From positions 1 to 64,000 of the forward strand of contig CAZGYG010000007.1 of NCBI GenBank assembly GCA_964530335.1: 64,000 nt of DNA, read 5' to 3'. The translations under genes were made by a program, and so were the position numbers. This stretch comes from VGDP01 sp964530335. Lineage in GTDB: Bacteria; Pseudomonadota; Alphaproteobacteria; SP197. The notes below the pieces were generated by a model, which saw only the letters and a list, made by a program, of their open reading frames with translations, ran no database searches and was not told where the DNA came from. This document shows positions 17,228-23,962 of the stretch, piece after piece (positions within the stretch are counted from its first letter, which is position 1; each line of letters begins with the position of its first letter).

Positions 17228-17599
17228 TCATTCCTCGCGGTCGCGCAGGTGTATCCGCACCCGGCCGGGCTCGACGATCCACAGCGAGCCGACAACCGAG
17301 CGGGTCTCCAGGACAGCCAGAAAGTCCCTCAGGCGGTCCAGAATGGACGGAACGCTGGCGCGCGGCCCAACCTCCAGGACAATCACGCCCACGCTCCGCT
17401 CGGGCGGAAATCGGGTCACCTGGCCGAAATCGCGATCGAGCGTGATGAGCGCCCTGCCCTCGCTCGCGCACGCCGCGAACAACTCCTAGTCCGCGGCTCC
17501 CCCGAGGCCCTGGTCTCGTACTGTCGTCACATCGTGCCCGGAAGCGCGCAAGAACGCCAGACCGCGGCGTCCGATGTTCCCGTCGAGCTTGAATTTCAC
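17228..17599 (-). pseudogene. DUF5615 PIN-like toxin with an in-frame nonsense codon
   Basis: The frame opens with GTG at 17599, giving KFKLDGNIGRRGLAFLRASG then HDVTTVRDQGLGGAAD. It then meets TAG at 17486-17488 and continues as ELFAACASEGRALITLDRDF to the stop at 17228. This reads as one complete DUF5615 domain (about 123 codons) broken once; the acidic LDRDF and an N-terminal LDGN in place of the usual LDEN are seen. Restart at TTG 17482 would give only the last 84 residues. The GTG overlaps the stop of the DUF433 antitoxin gene by 4 bp (GTGA). Probably an inactivated toxin. Confidence 0.75.
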
Positions 17600-17838
17600 G
17601 CTTGCCCGGCGACCGGTACCGGCACGATGCGCTCGCGCGAAACCTCGGCGCCGTAGGCGATCGCGGCCAGCACGTCCTCATGGATGAGCTGCGGGTACTC
17701 GGCCAAGAGCTCCGCCTCGGTCATCCCGGCGGCGAGCAAGTCAAGCAGCAGCGAGACCCAGATGCGCGTGCCCTTGACGCATGGCTTGCCGCCGCAGATT
17801 TCCGGGTCAATTGTGATTCGTTCGAGCAGCGCGTTCAT
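17596..17838 (-). CDS. DUF433 antitoxin
   Basis: An 80-residue protein starting MNALLERITIDPEICGGKPC, the typical DUF433 opening, followed by VKGTRIWVSLLLDLLAAGMT and EAELLAEYPQLIHEDVLAAI. The fold contains a helix-turn-helix and is normally the antitoxin partner of DUF5615 PIN-like toxins. The ATG at 17838 is preferred to a TTG four codons upstream. It is translationally coupled to the broken toxin gene. With the toxin truncated, the antitoxin may persist as a relic or act against a related toxin elsewhere. Confidence 0.85.
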   Translation of the reverse strand: MNALLERITIDPEICGGKPCVKGTRIWVSLLLDLLAAGMTEAELLAEYPQLIHEDVLAAIAYGAEVSRERIVPVPVAGQA

Positions 17839-17863
17839 TGCCGATCCCAAGTCCTCGCGGCAT

Positions 17864-17927
17864 AGGAAAAACGGGACGCTTCCCTTTTCTCCGCCCCTAC
17901 GCCCTTCGTCACCCCGCGTTTCGATAG
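17864..17927. repeat. GGGACGCT-CCC repeat right of the toxin-antitoxin pair
   Basis: Contains GGGACGCTTCCC and, at 17908-17923, an exact 16-bp copy of 17176-17191. Together with the left cluster it brackets the toxin-antitoxin pair as direct repeats. Confidence 0.65.
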
Positions 17928-17958
17928 CGGCCTCGACGCCGTACCCTGCCCGGAAAAT

Positions 17959-18035
17959 TGGTCGGAGCGGCGAGATTTGAACTCGCGACCCCCAGTCCCC
18001 CAGACTGGTGCGCTACCAGGCTGCGCTACGCTCCG
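17959..18035 (-). tRNA. tRNA-Pro, anticodon GGG
   Basis: A 77-nt gene with acceptor stem CGGAGCG/CGCTCCG, encoded CCA and T-loop GTTCAAATC. The anticodon stem CCAGT/ACTGG holds the loop CTGGGGG, which gives anticodon GGG. Its 3' end faces the accessory stretch at 14.5-17.9 kb. Confidence 0.95.
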
Positions 18036-18089
18036 AACCCCGTTCGCTTAGAGACCGTTGAGAATGTATGGACTAGAAGCAGGCATGAC

Positions 18090-18170
18090 CGTCATGCCCG
18101 GCCTCGTGCCGGGCATCCACGTCTTTCTTGATCGCAGGCGTGGATGGCCGGGTCAAGCCCGGCCATGACG
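18090..18170. repeat. Long imperfect palindrome (REP-like)
   Basis: Arms of about 32 bp, starting CGTCATGCCCGGCCTCGTGC and ending GGTCAAGCCCGGCCATGACG, are separated by about 17 bp. This matches, from memory, a palindromic repeat dispersed in many alphaproteobacterial genomes. Non-coding; it could form a strong hairpin. Confidence 0.7.
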
Positions 18171-18201
18171 CGTTCGTATTGAGCAGCGGTCAGCGTCAAC
18201 G

Positions 18202-18317
18202 ACCTCATCCTCATCCCCGCCCCCTCACACTTCCCTCTCCCCCGCGCCTTGCGGGGGGAGAGGGTTGCGTAGGGTTGGCGCGGCGCAGCCGCGCCCTACC
18301 CGAAGCTGGGTGAGGGG
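18202..18317. repeat. Second intergenic repeat with nested palindromes
   Basis: CCCTCTCCCCCGCGCC pairs with the downstream GCGGGGGGAGAGGG, followed by GTAGGGTTGGCGCGGCGCAG and its complement, and a closing GGGTGAGGGG. It resembles widely dispersed intergenic repeats of Rhizobiales and Rhodospirillales (recalled). It fills the space between tRNA-Pro and merR; no gene is seen in 18036-18346. Confidence 0.65.
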
Positions 18318-18346
18318 GGCGACTCCCCTTTCGTTGCAACCCGCCC

Positions 18347-18769
18347 TCAGCCCTCGCCGAGCAATCGGCGGATGGCTACCAGTTCCTCGCGCAGCGCCTT
18401 GAGGTGCCGCCGGGTCTCGGCCGCGTCCGGATCTTGCGCGGCGGGTGTCGGCATCACCGGCGGGGCGGGCCGGCCGCGCTGGCTGCTCTGGCGCAGCAGC
18501 TTCTGCGCCCCCTTGATGGTGTAGCCCTCGGAGTAGAGCAGGCTCTTGACCCGGCGCAGGATGTCGATGTCGTCCGGGCGGTAATAGCGCCGGCCGCCGC
18601 CGCGCTTCAGCGGGCGGATCTGGCTGAACTTGGTCTCCCAGAAGCGCAGCACGTGCTGCGGCACGCCCAGTTCCTCGGCGACCTCGCTGATCGTGCGAAA
18701 CGCGCTCGCCGCCTTCACGGACCGCTCGGGTTCGGCGTTGCGTCCTTCGAACGGCAGTTCGTCGCTCAC
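18347..18769 (-). CDS. MerR-family transcriptional regulator
   Basis: A 140-residue regulator with a winged-helix DNA-binding domain: FRTISEVAEELGVPQHVLRF, then WETKFSQIRPLKRGGGRRYY. A predicted helical tail follows. No metal-binding Cys residues are present, so it is not a metal-responsive MerR. It is the last gene of the fabH-ihfA operon and overlaps ihfA by 4 bp (ATGA). This ihfA-merR pairing is conserved in Alphaproteobacteria. Confidence 0.92.
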   Translation of the reverse strand: MSDELPFEGRNAEPERSVKAASAFRTISEVAEELGVPQHVLRFWETKFSQIRPLKRGGGRRYYRPDDIDILRRVKSLLYSEGYTIKGAQKLLRQSSQRGRPAPPVMPTPAAQDPDAAETRRHLKALREELVAIRRLLGEG

Positions 18770-19077
18770 GCGGCGTGGCCAGAGCCGGCCCGGTTGATGC
18801 CGTCCTTGAGCACGTGGGAGGCGCGGAACACCAGCACCCGGCGCGGCAGGATCGGCACCGCCTCGCCGGTCTTAAGGTTGCGCCCCACCCGCTGCGCCTT
18901 CTCGCGCACCGAGAAGCTGCCGAACGACGAGATCTTGACCGTCTCGCCCTTGGTCAGCGCCTGGCTGATGTGATCGAGAATGGTCTCCACCATGTCGGCC
19001 GATTCGTTGCGCGACAGCCCGACCTCACGGTAGATGGCCTCCATCAAGTCCGCGCGCGTGATCGTCTTGGTCGTCAT
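18766..19077 (-). CDS. ihfA: Integration host factor alpha subunit
   Basis: A 103-residue DNA-bending protein of the HU/IHF family, which works as a heterodimer with IHF-beta in replication, recombination and promoter architecture. It opens TITRADLMEAIYREVGLSRN and has the family signature ISSFGSFSVREKAQRVGRNL followed by TGEAVPILPRRVLVFRAS. The position between fabH and merR is typical for ihfA rather than hupB. Confidence 0.95.
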   Translation of the reverse strand: MTTKTITRADLMEAIYREVGLSRNESADMVETILDHISQALTKGETVKISSFGSFSVREKAQRVGRNLKTGEAVPILPRRVLVFRASHVLKDGINRAGSGHAA

Positions 19078-19189
19078 GGCGCCCCCCGCCTGCGACTTCG
19101 ATCACAACGTTATCTCTGTTTGGAAAAACCGTCAATATCAGAGACATGACGCGCGCCGTTGAGTTCGCACGCCACTTTAGGTCGCGGCC

Positions 19190-20167
19190 CTACCAGCGAA
19201 TCGCGCAGGAACCCCAGGCAAGCCCGCCGCCGATCGCCTCGATCACAACGAGCTGGCCCGGCCGGATGCGTCCGTCGTCGGCCGCCTCGGCCAGGGCCAG
19301 CGGGACCGAGGCGGCCGAGGTGTTGGCGTGGCGATCGACCGTCAGCACCAGTTTGTCCGCGCTCAGCCCCAGCTTCTTGAGCGTGGCGTCGATGATGCGT
19401 TTGTTCGCCTGGTGCGGCACCAGCCAATCGATGTCGCCGGGCGTCAGGCCGTTGGCGGCGAGCGCCTCCTCGACCGCCTCGGCCAGGTGCACGACCGCGT
19501 GGCGGAACATCTCGCGCCCTGCCATGCGGACCACGCCCGCCGTCCCGGTCGAGGAGACGCCGCCATCGACGTAAAGCATGTCGTGTTGGCGGCCATCGCT
19601 GTGCAGATGGTTCGACAGCACGCCGCGATCCCGCGAGGTCCCCTCGCCTTCCCCGGCGCGCAGCACGACCGCGCCGGCGCCGTCGCCGAACAGCACGCAA
19701 GTCGCGCGGTCGTTCCAGTCGAGCAGGCGCGAGAAAGTCTCGGCGCCGATGACCAGGGCGGTCGCCGCCTGGCCGGTGCGGATGAAACTGTCCGCGGTCG
19801 CCATGGCGAAGATAAACCCGGCGCACACGGCCTGCACGTCGAACGCGGCGCCGCGCGTCATGCCGAGCGCCCGCTGCACCTTGGTCGCCGTCGCCGGGAA
19901 GGTCTCGTCGGGCGTGGTGGTCGCCAGCACGATCAGGTCGACCTCGTCCGCGCCCATCCCCGCGACCTCGAGCGCGCGCCGGGCCGCAGCGGTCGCCAGG
20001 TCCGAGGTCAGCTCGCCCGGCGCGGAAACGTGGCGCTGACGGATGCCCGTCCGCTCGACGATCCAGGAATCGGTGGTTTCGAGCCGGCGCGAGAGTTCGT
20101 CGTTCGTCACGACGCGGGCAGGCAGGCTGCCGCCCCACCCGGCCACCACGGCACGTGTGACCGTCAC
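19190..20167 (-). CDS. fabH: 3-oxoacyl-[acyl-carrier-protein] synthase III
   Basis: FabH condenses acetyl-CoA with malonyl-ACP to start type II fatty acid synthesis. The 325-residue protein has the active-site Cys115 in VQAVCAGFIFA, His in WLVPHQANKRI and Asn in ANTSAASVPLAL. The C-terminal GWGSCAIRW-like end is complete. It overlaps plsX by 4 bp and is followed by ihfA after 112 bp. Confidence 0.97.
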   Translation of the reverse strand: MTVTRAVVAGWGGSLPARVVTNDELSRRLETTDSWIVERTGIRQRHVSAPGELTSDLATAAARRALEVAGMGADEVDLIVLATTTPDETFPATATKVQRALGMTRGAAFDVQAVCAGFIFAMATADSFIRTGQAATALVIGAETFSRLLDWNDRATCVLFGDGAGAVVLRAGEGEGTSRDRGVLSNHLHSDGRQHDMLYVDGGVSSTGTAGVVRMAGREMFRHAVVHLAEAVEEALAANGLTPGDIDWLVPHQANKRIIDATLKKLGLSADKLVLTVDRHANTSAASVPLALAEAADDGRIRPGQLVVIEAIGGGLAWGSCAIRW

Positions 20168-21213
20168 AAGGCGGCGGCCTTCGGCGCGATGTCGCGGTTG
20201 CCCTGCCAGCGTTCAATTTCCGCGCGCACCCGGTCGTTGAACCCGTGGGTCACCATGTCGACGGCGAAACCTACGGCGTTGGCGAAGCCGAACGCGTCGG
20301 TGCCGCCGTGGCTCTTGACCACGACGCCGCCGACGCCGAGGAACATGCCGCCGTTGTAGCGGCGCGGATCGACCCGGTTGCGCAGAGCATTCAACGCCGG
20401 CCGCGCCAGCAGATAGCCGAGCTTCGAAACGATCGAGCGCCGGAAGGTCGCGCGCAGGAACTCGGAGTAGAGCTTCGAGGTCCCTTCGATCGCCTTGAGC
20501 GCGATGTTGCCGGTGAAGCCGTCGGTCACGATCACGTCGACCCGCCCCGCGGCCAGGTCGTTGCCCTCGACGAATCCGCGGTAGTCCATCGGCACGTCGC
20601 CCGCGCGCAGCAAGGCGTTGGCGAGCCTGAGCTCGTCGTGGCCCTTGATGTCCTCGCTGCCGACGTTGAGCAGGCCGACGGTCGGGTTGGCCATGCCGAG
20701 AACGTGGCGCGCGAACAAGGCGCCCATGATCGCGAACTGAACCAGGTTGTCGGCGTCGCACTCGACGTTCGCGCCGAGGTCGAGGAACACGGATTCCCCG
20801 CGCACCGTCGGCAGGATCGACGCGATCGCCGGGCGCTTGATGCCGGGCAGGGTCTTCAGCACCGTCTTGGCCATGGCCATGAGCGCCCCGGTGTTGCCGG
20901 CCGAGACCATGCCCGTCGCCGCGCCGTCGCGCACCGCGTCGATGGCCAATCGCATGCTCGAGCGCCGGCCCTGGCGCAGCGCCTGCGCCGGACGATCGTT
21001 CGTGGAAACCACGGTCTCGCTCGAACGCACTTCGGTCACCGCCGCGAGGCGCGGGAAGCGTTGCAGCAGCTTGGCGAGCCGGCCGGGGTCGCCGACCAGG
21101 ACGAAGCGCAGGTCCGGGTGCCGGTCGCGCGCCTCGTTGGCCCCGGCCACCACCATTTCGGGCGCGCGGTCGCCGCCCATGGCGTCGAGGGAGATGGTCA
21201 GTGGTGCCGGCAC
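20164..21213 (-). CDS. plsX: Phosphate acyltransferase PlsX
   Basis: Makes acyl-phosphate from acyl-ACP for phospholipid synthesis by PlsY/PlsC at the membrane. The GTG at 21213 is chosen because it opens directly on the conserved LTISLDAMGGDRAPEMVVAG, giving 349 residues, normal for PlsX; the longer upstream frame runs through rpmF. Family blocks SAGNTGALMAMAKTVLKTLP and VDVIVTDGFTGNIALK are present. It lies between rpmF (26 bp) and fabH (4-bp overlap), the standard rpmF-plsX-fabH arrangement. Confidence 0.96.
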   Translation of the reverse strand: MPAPLTISLDAMGGDRAPEMVVAGANEARDRHPDLRFVLVGDPGRLAKLLQRFPRLAAVTEVRSSETVVSTNDRPAQALRQGRRSSMRLAIDAVRDGAATGMVSAGNTGALMAMAKTVLKTLPGIKRPAIASILPTVRGESVFLDLGANVECDADNLVQFAIMGALFARHVLGMANPTVGLLNVGSEDIKGHDELRLANALLRAGDVPMDYRGFVEGNDLAAGRVDVIVTDGFTGNIALKAIEGTSKLYSEFLRATFRRSIVSKLGYLLARPALNALRNRVDPRRYNGGMFLGVGGVVVKSHGGTDAFGFANAVGFAVDMVTHGFNDRVRAEIERWQGNRDIAPKAAAL

Positions 21214-21239
21214 GGCTGGCTCCCGACCCGCCGGCCGAG

Positions 21240-21425
21240 CTAGGCCGACGCCTTGGTGCTCACGACCTCGCGGTCGCCGTAATGACCGCAGGCGCGGCAG
21301 ATGTGGTGCGGCCGCCTGATTTCCCCGCAATTCGGGCACTCGGCCACGGTGGGGCGGCTCAGCGCGTCGTGCGAGCGGCGCATGTCGCGGCGCGACTTGG
21401 AGACTTTCTTCTTGGGAACGGCCAT
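21240..21425 (-). CDS. rpmF: 50S ribosomal protein L32
   Basis: A 61-residue protein with the diagnostic start MAVPKKKVSKSRRDMRRSHD and a zinc-ribbon CPNCGE-x(9)-CRACGHY, so this is the zinc-containing (C+) form. It lies between the DUF177 gene and plsX, as in most proteobacteria. Confidence 0.97.
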   Translation of the reverse strand: MAVPKKKVSKSRRDMRRSHDALSRPTVAECPNCGEIRRPHHICRACGHYGDREVVSTKASA

Positions 21426-21504
21426 GGCTCGGGTTCCGGCGCGGCTGGAACGGGTGCGGCAGATGTATCAAGTTCGGCCCAGCCCGGCAAGCAGCGCCGG
21501 GCGC

Positions 21505-22026
21505 TCAGGGCTTGAGACGGGCCAACCCCGCGAACGGGCCCCCGGGCGCCGGACCCTCGCCGTCCGACCAGCCCTCGAAGGCGGCATCGCCCTTGCGCGG
21601 ATAGGGATCGAGCGCGAGCCCGAGGGCCTCGGCCACCGGTTCGCCGAGATCGACGGTTCGCCCGATCTGGGGCTCCGGCGGATCGTCGCCGTCCACGACG
21701 ACATTAACGTCGGCCTCGACGACTGGCGACGACGACTTCGGCTGGAACGTGACGACGACACGGTCGACGACGGTCGCGGCGACGGGTTCGAGCGTCACGA
21801 CGCACTGCTGGACCACGTCGGCGGCGATGTCGATTTCGGCCCGCACCGCCCGGTCCAGGCGCGTCAGCGTTGCCCGCGCCTCCAGCCGGTCCAGCGCCAA
21901 GAGGTTGAAACGGCGCGCCAAAAGGGCGCGTTCGGCGGCCGTCGCGGTCATCTCGACGGTCCGCGACGCGCCATCCGCCAGTACCTTGACGTCGACGCGG
22001 CGGATGAACTCCGGGTCGGACGCCAT
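21505..22026 (-). CDS. DUF177 / YceD family protein
   Basis: A 173-residue protein of the YceD family, linked in E. coli and plants to 23S rRNA accumulation. The conserved VVQQCVVTLEPVAATVVDRV contains the single family Cys; later VDLGEPVAEALGLALDPYPR is also typical. The ATG at 22026 is preferred over one four codons upstream. Adjacent upstream of rpmF in the same orientation, which supports the family assignment. Confidence 0.9.
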   Translation of the reverse strand: MASDPEFIRRVDVKVLADGASRTVEMTATAAERALLARRFNLLALDRLEARATLTRLDRAVRAEIDIAADVVQQCVVTLEPVAATVVDRVVVTFQPKSSSPVVEADVNVVVDGDDPPEPQIGRTVDLGEPVAEALGLALDPYPRKGDAAFEGWSDGEGPAPGGPFAGLARLKP

Positions 22027-22147
22027 GCGCGCCTCCACAACTGCCGTGGCGGCTTCACTTAGGGCCGCAATTCGGTGATTTCAAGAGTTTTTCCCGTGAC
22101 GGCCTTTGCCCTGTCGCGCCGGGGAGCCTTCCGCTAACGTTGCCGCG

Positions 22148-23104
22148 ATGGCCGACCCCGACCACCCCGCGATCGACCTGGCGCCGATCGATCTGGCGCG
22201 TTTTCGCGCCGGCAACGGCGGCATTCCCTGCGTCTGGACGTTCCGGTCCGGACAGCCTGGACCGTGCGTCATGGTCAATGCCCTGACCCACGGCAACGAG
22301 GTGTGCGGGGCCCACGCCATTGCCCGGCTGCTCGACGACGGCCCGCGCCCGATCGCCGGCACGCTGATCTTGAGCTTCGCCAACGTCGCCGCCTACGAAA
22401 GCTTCGACCCCGGCTATCCGTTCTTGTCGCGCTATCTGGACGAGGACTTCAACCGGGTGTGGGACGCGGCGACCCTCGACGGTGCCCGCGCGAGTCGGGA
22501 ATTGGCGCGGGCGCGCGAGCTGCGTCCGATCGTCGACCAGGCCGATCACCTGCTCGACCTCCATTCCACCGAACTGCCCCAGGCGGCGATGCTGTTGGCC
22601 GGGGCCCGGCCCAAGAACCTCACGCTCGCCCGCGCCATCGGCTTCCCCGCGCACGTCGTGCTCGACGCCGGACACAAGGCCGGCCGCCGGCTGCGCGATT
22701 ACGGCAAGTTCGACGACCCGGGCCATCCCAGCCTCGCCCTTCTGGTCGAATGCGGCGCGCACTTCGAGACCCGGAGCGCCGAGGTCGCCTTGGCGACCGC
22801 CGCGCGGTTCCTCCGCCACTTCGGCACGATCGACCGGGCGACGGCGAAGCGCTACGGCGCGGATCGGCCGACCGAACCCCAACGCGTGGTCGAGGTCACC
22901 CAGGCGGTGACGATCCGCAACGATGGTTTCGCCTTCGCGCAATCGTTCCGCGGCTTCGACGTGGTCGCCAAGGCCGGAACCGTGATCGCCCACGACGGCG
23001 ACGATCCGGTGCGCACCCCATACGACGATTGTGTGCTGGTCATGCCCGCGCGCAACCCGACCCGCGGCCTGACCGCGGTCCGGCTCGGCCGCCTGGTCGC
23101 CTGA
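22148..23104 (+). CDS. Succinylglutamate desuccinylase/aspartoacylase family zinc hydrolase
   Basis: A 318-residue M14-like zinc deacylase. Zinc ligands are in NALTHGNEVCGA (His and Glu) and LLDLHSTELP (second His). RYLDEDFNRVW is the family Asn-Arg region. The C-terminal beta domain contains a glutamate-bearing LLVECGAHFETRS. Members cleave N-acyl or N-succinyl amino acids; the substrate is not predictable. The ATG at 22148 is used because the 14 preceding residues are unlike the family. Convergent with the EamA transporter (6-bp gap). Confidence 0.88.
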   Translation: MADPDHPAIDLAPIDLARFRAGNGGIPCVWTFRSGQPGPCVMVNALTHGNEVCGAHAIARLLDDGPRPIAGTLILSFANVAAYESFDPGYPFLSRYLDEDFNRVWDAATLDGARASRELARARELRPIVDQADHLLDLHSTELPQAAMLLAGARPKNLTLARAIGFPAHVVLDAGHKAGRRLRDYGKFDDPGHPSLALLVECGAHFETRSAEVALATAARFLRHFGTIDRATAKRYGADRPTEPQRVVEVTQAVTIRNDGFAFAQSFRGFDVVAKAGTVIAHDGDDPVRTPYDDCVLVMPARNPTRGLTAVRLGRLVA

Positions 23105-23110
23105 TAGTTC

Positions 23111-23962
23111 TCAGCCGCCGACCTCAAGCACGACGGCACCCAGAACAACGAGCCCGGCGGCCACGACCCGCCGCGTCCCGAAGGGTTCGCCGAGCAACCG
23201 GGTGCCGATCAACGCGGCCAGGATCACGCTGGTCTCGCGCAGCGACGCGACATGGGCGGCCGAGCCGAAGCTCAGCGCCACCAGGACCATGCCGTAGCCG
23301 ACCACCATGGCGAGCCCGCCGATCACCAGCATCGGCGCCGAGCTGCGCAAGGCGTCGCGCATGGCAAGCGGGCGCCGGACGACGGCGTAGGCCGGCAACA
23401 CGATGCCATCCAGCAGGAACAGCCAGCCGATGTAGGCGTAGGGGCTGCCCGAGGCGCGCACGCCCAACGCATCGAGCGTCGTGTAGCTGGCGATGATCAC
23501 GCCGGTCAGCAAGGGGAACCCGATCGACCGAAGGTCCCCGATGTGCGCGCGACGCCAGCCGACCAGAGTCAAGACGCCGAGCGAGATCGTCGCGATGCCG
23601 ATGACTTCGTTCGTGCTGAACGTCTCGCCCAAGGTGATCGGCGCGGCCAGGGCGAGAAACAAGGGCGCCGAGCCGCGCGCCAGGGGGTACGCGTGGGACA
23701 GGTCGCCGAAGCGGTAGGATTGCAGCAGCGTCCAGTAATAGATCGTATGCACGGCCACGGTCCCGGCCAGGTACGGCAGGCACGCCGGGGCGATGTCGGG
23801 CGCGACGAGCACGAGCGCCAGGCCGAACAAGGTGCCGATCCCGGTCATCAGCGCCATGACCACCAGCCGGTCGCCGCGGACCTTGACCAGGGCGTTCCAC
23901 GTGGCGTGCATCACGGCGGAGCCGAGCGCGAGCAGCGCGGCGAGCAGGTCCAGCGACATCAA
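23111..23962 (-). CDS. EamA/DMT-family inner-membrane transporter
   Basis: A 283-residue drug/metabolite transporter with about ten hydrophobic segments in two EamA repeats. The first starts LLAALLALGSAVMHATWNAL. The C-terminal repeat ends with LLGEPFGTRRVVAAGLVVLG, the usual EamA signature. It is the last gene of the overlapping operon with DUF1636 and the molybdenum hydroxylase subunit (4-bp overlap), so its substrate may be linked to that enzyme. Confidence 0.9.
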   Translation of the reverse strand: MMSLDLLAALLALGSAVMHATWNALVKVRGDRLVVMALMTGIGTLFGLALVLVAPDIAPACLPYLAGTVAVHTIYYWTLLQSYRFGDLSHAYPLARGSAPLFLALAAPITLGETFSTNEVIGIATISLGVLTLVGWRRAHIGDLRSIGFPLLTGVIIASYTTLDALGVRASGSPYAYIGWLFLLDGIVLPAYAVVRRPLAMRDALRSSAPMLVIGGLAMVVGYGMVLVALSFGSAAHVASLRETSVILAALIGTRLLGEPFGTRRVVAAGLVVLGAVVLEVGG

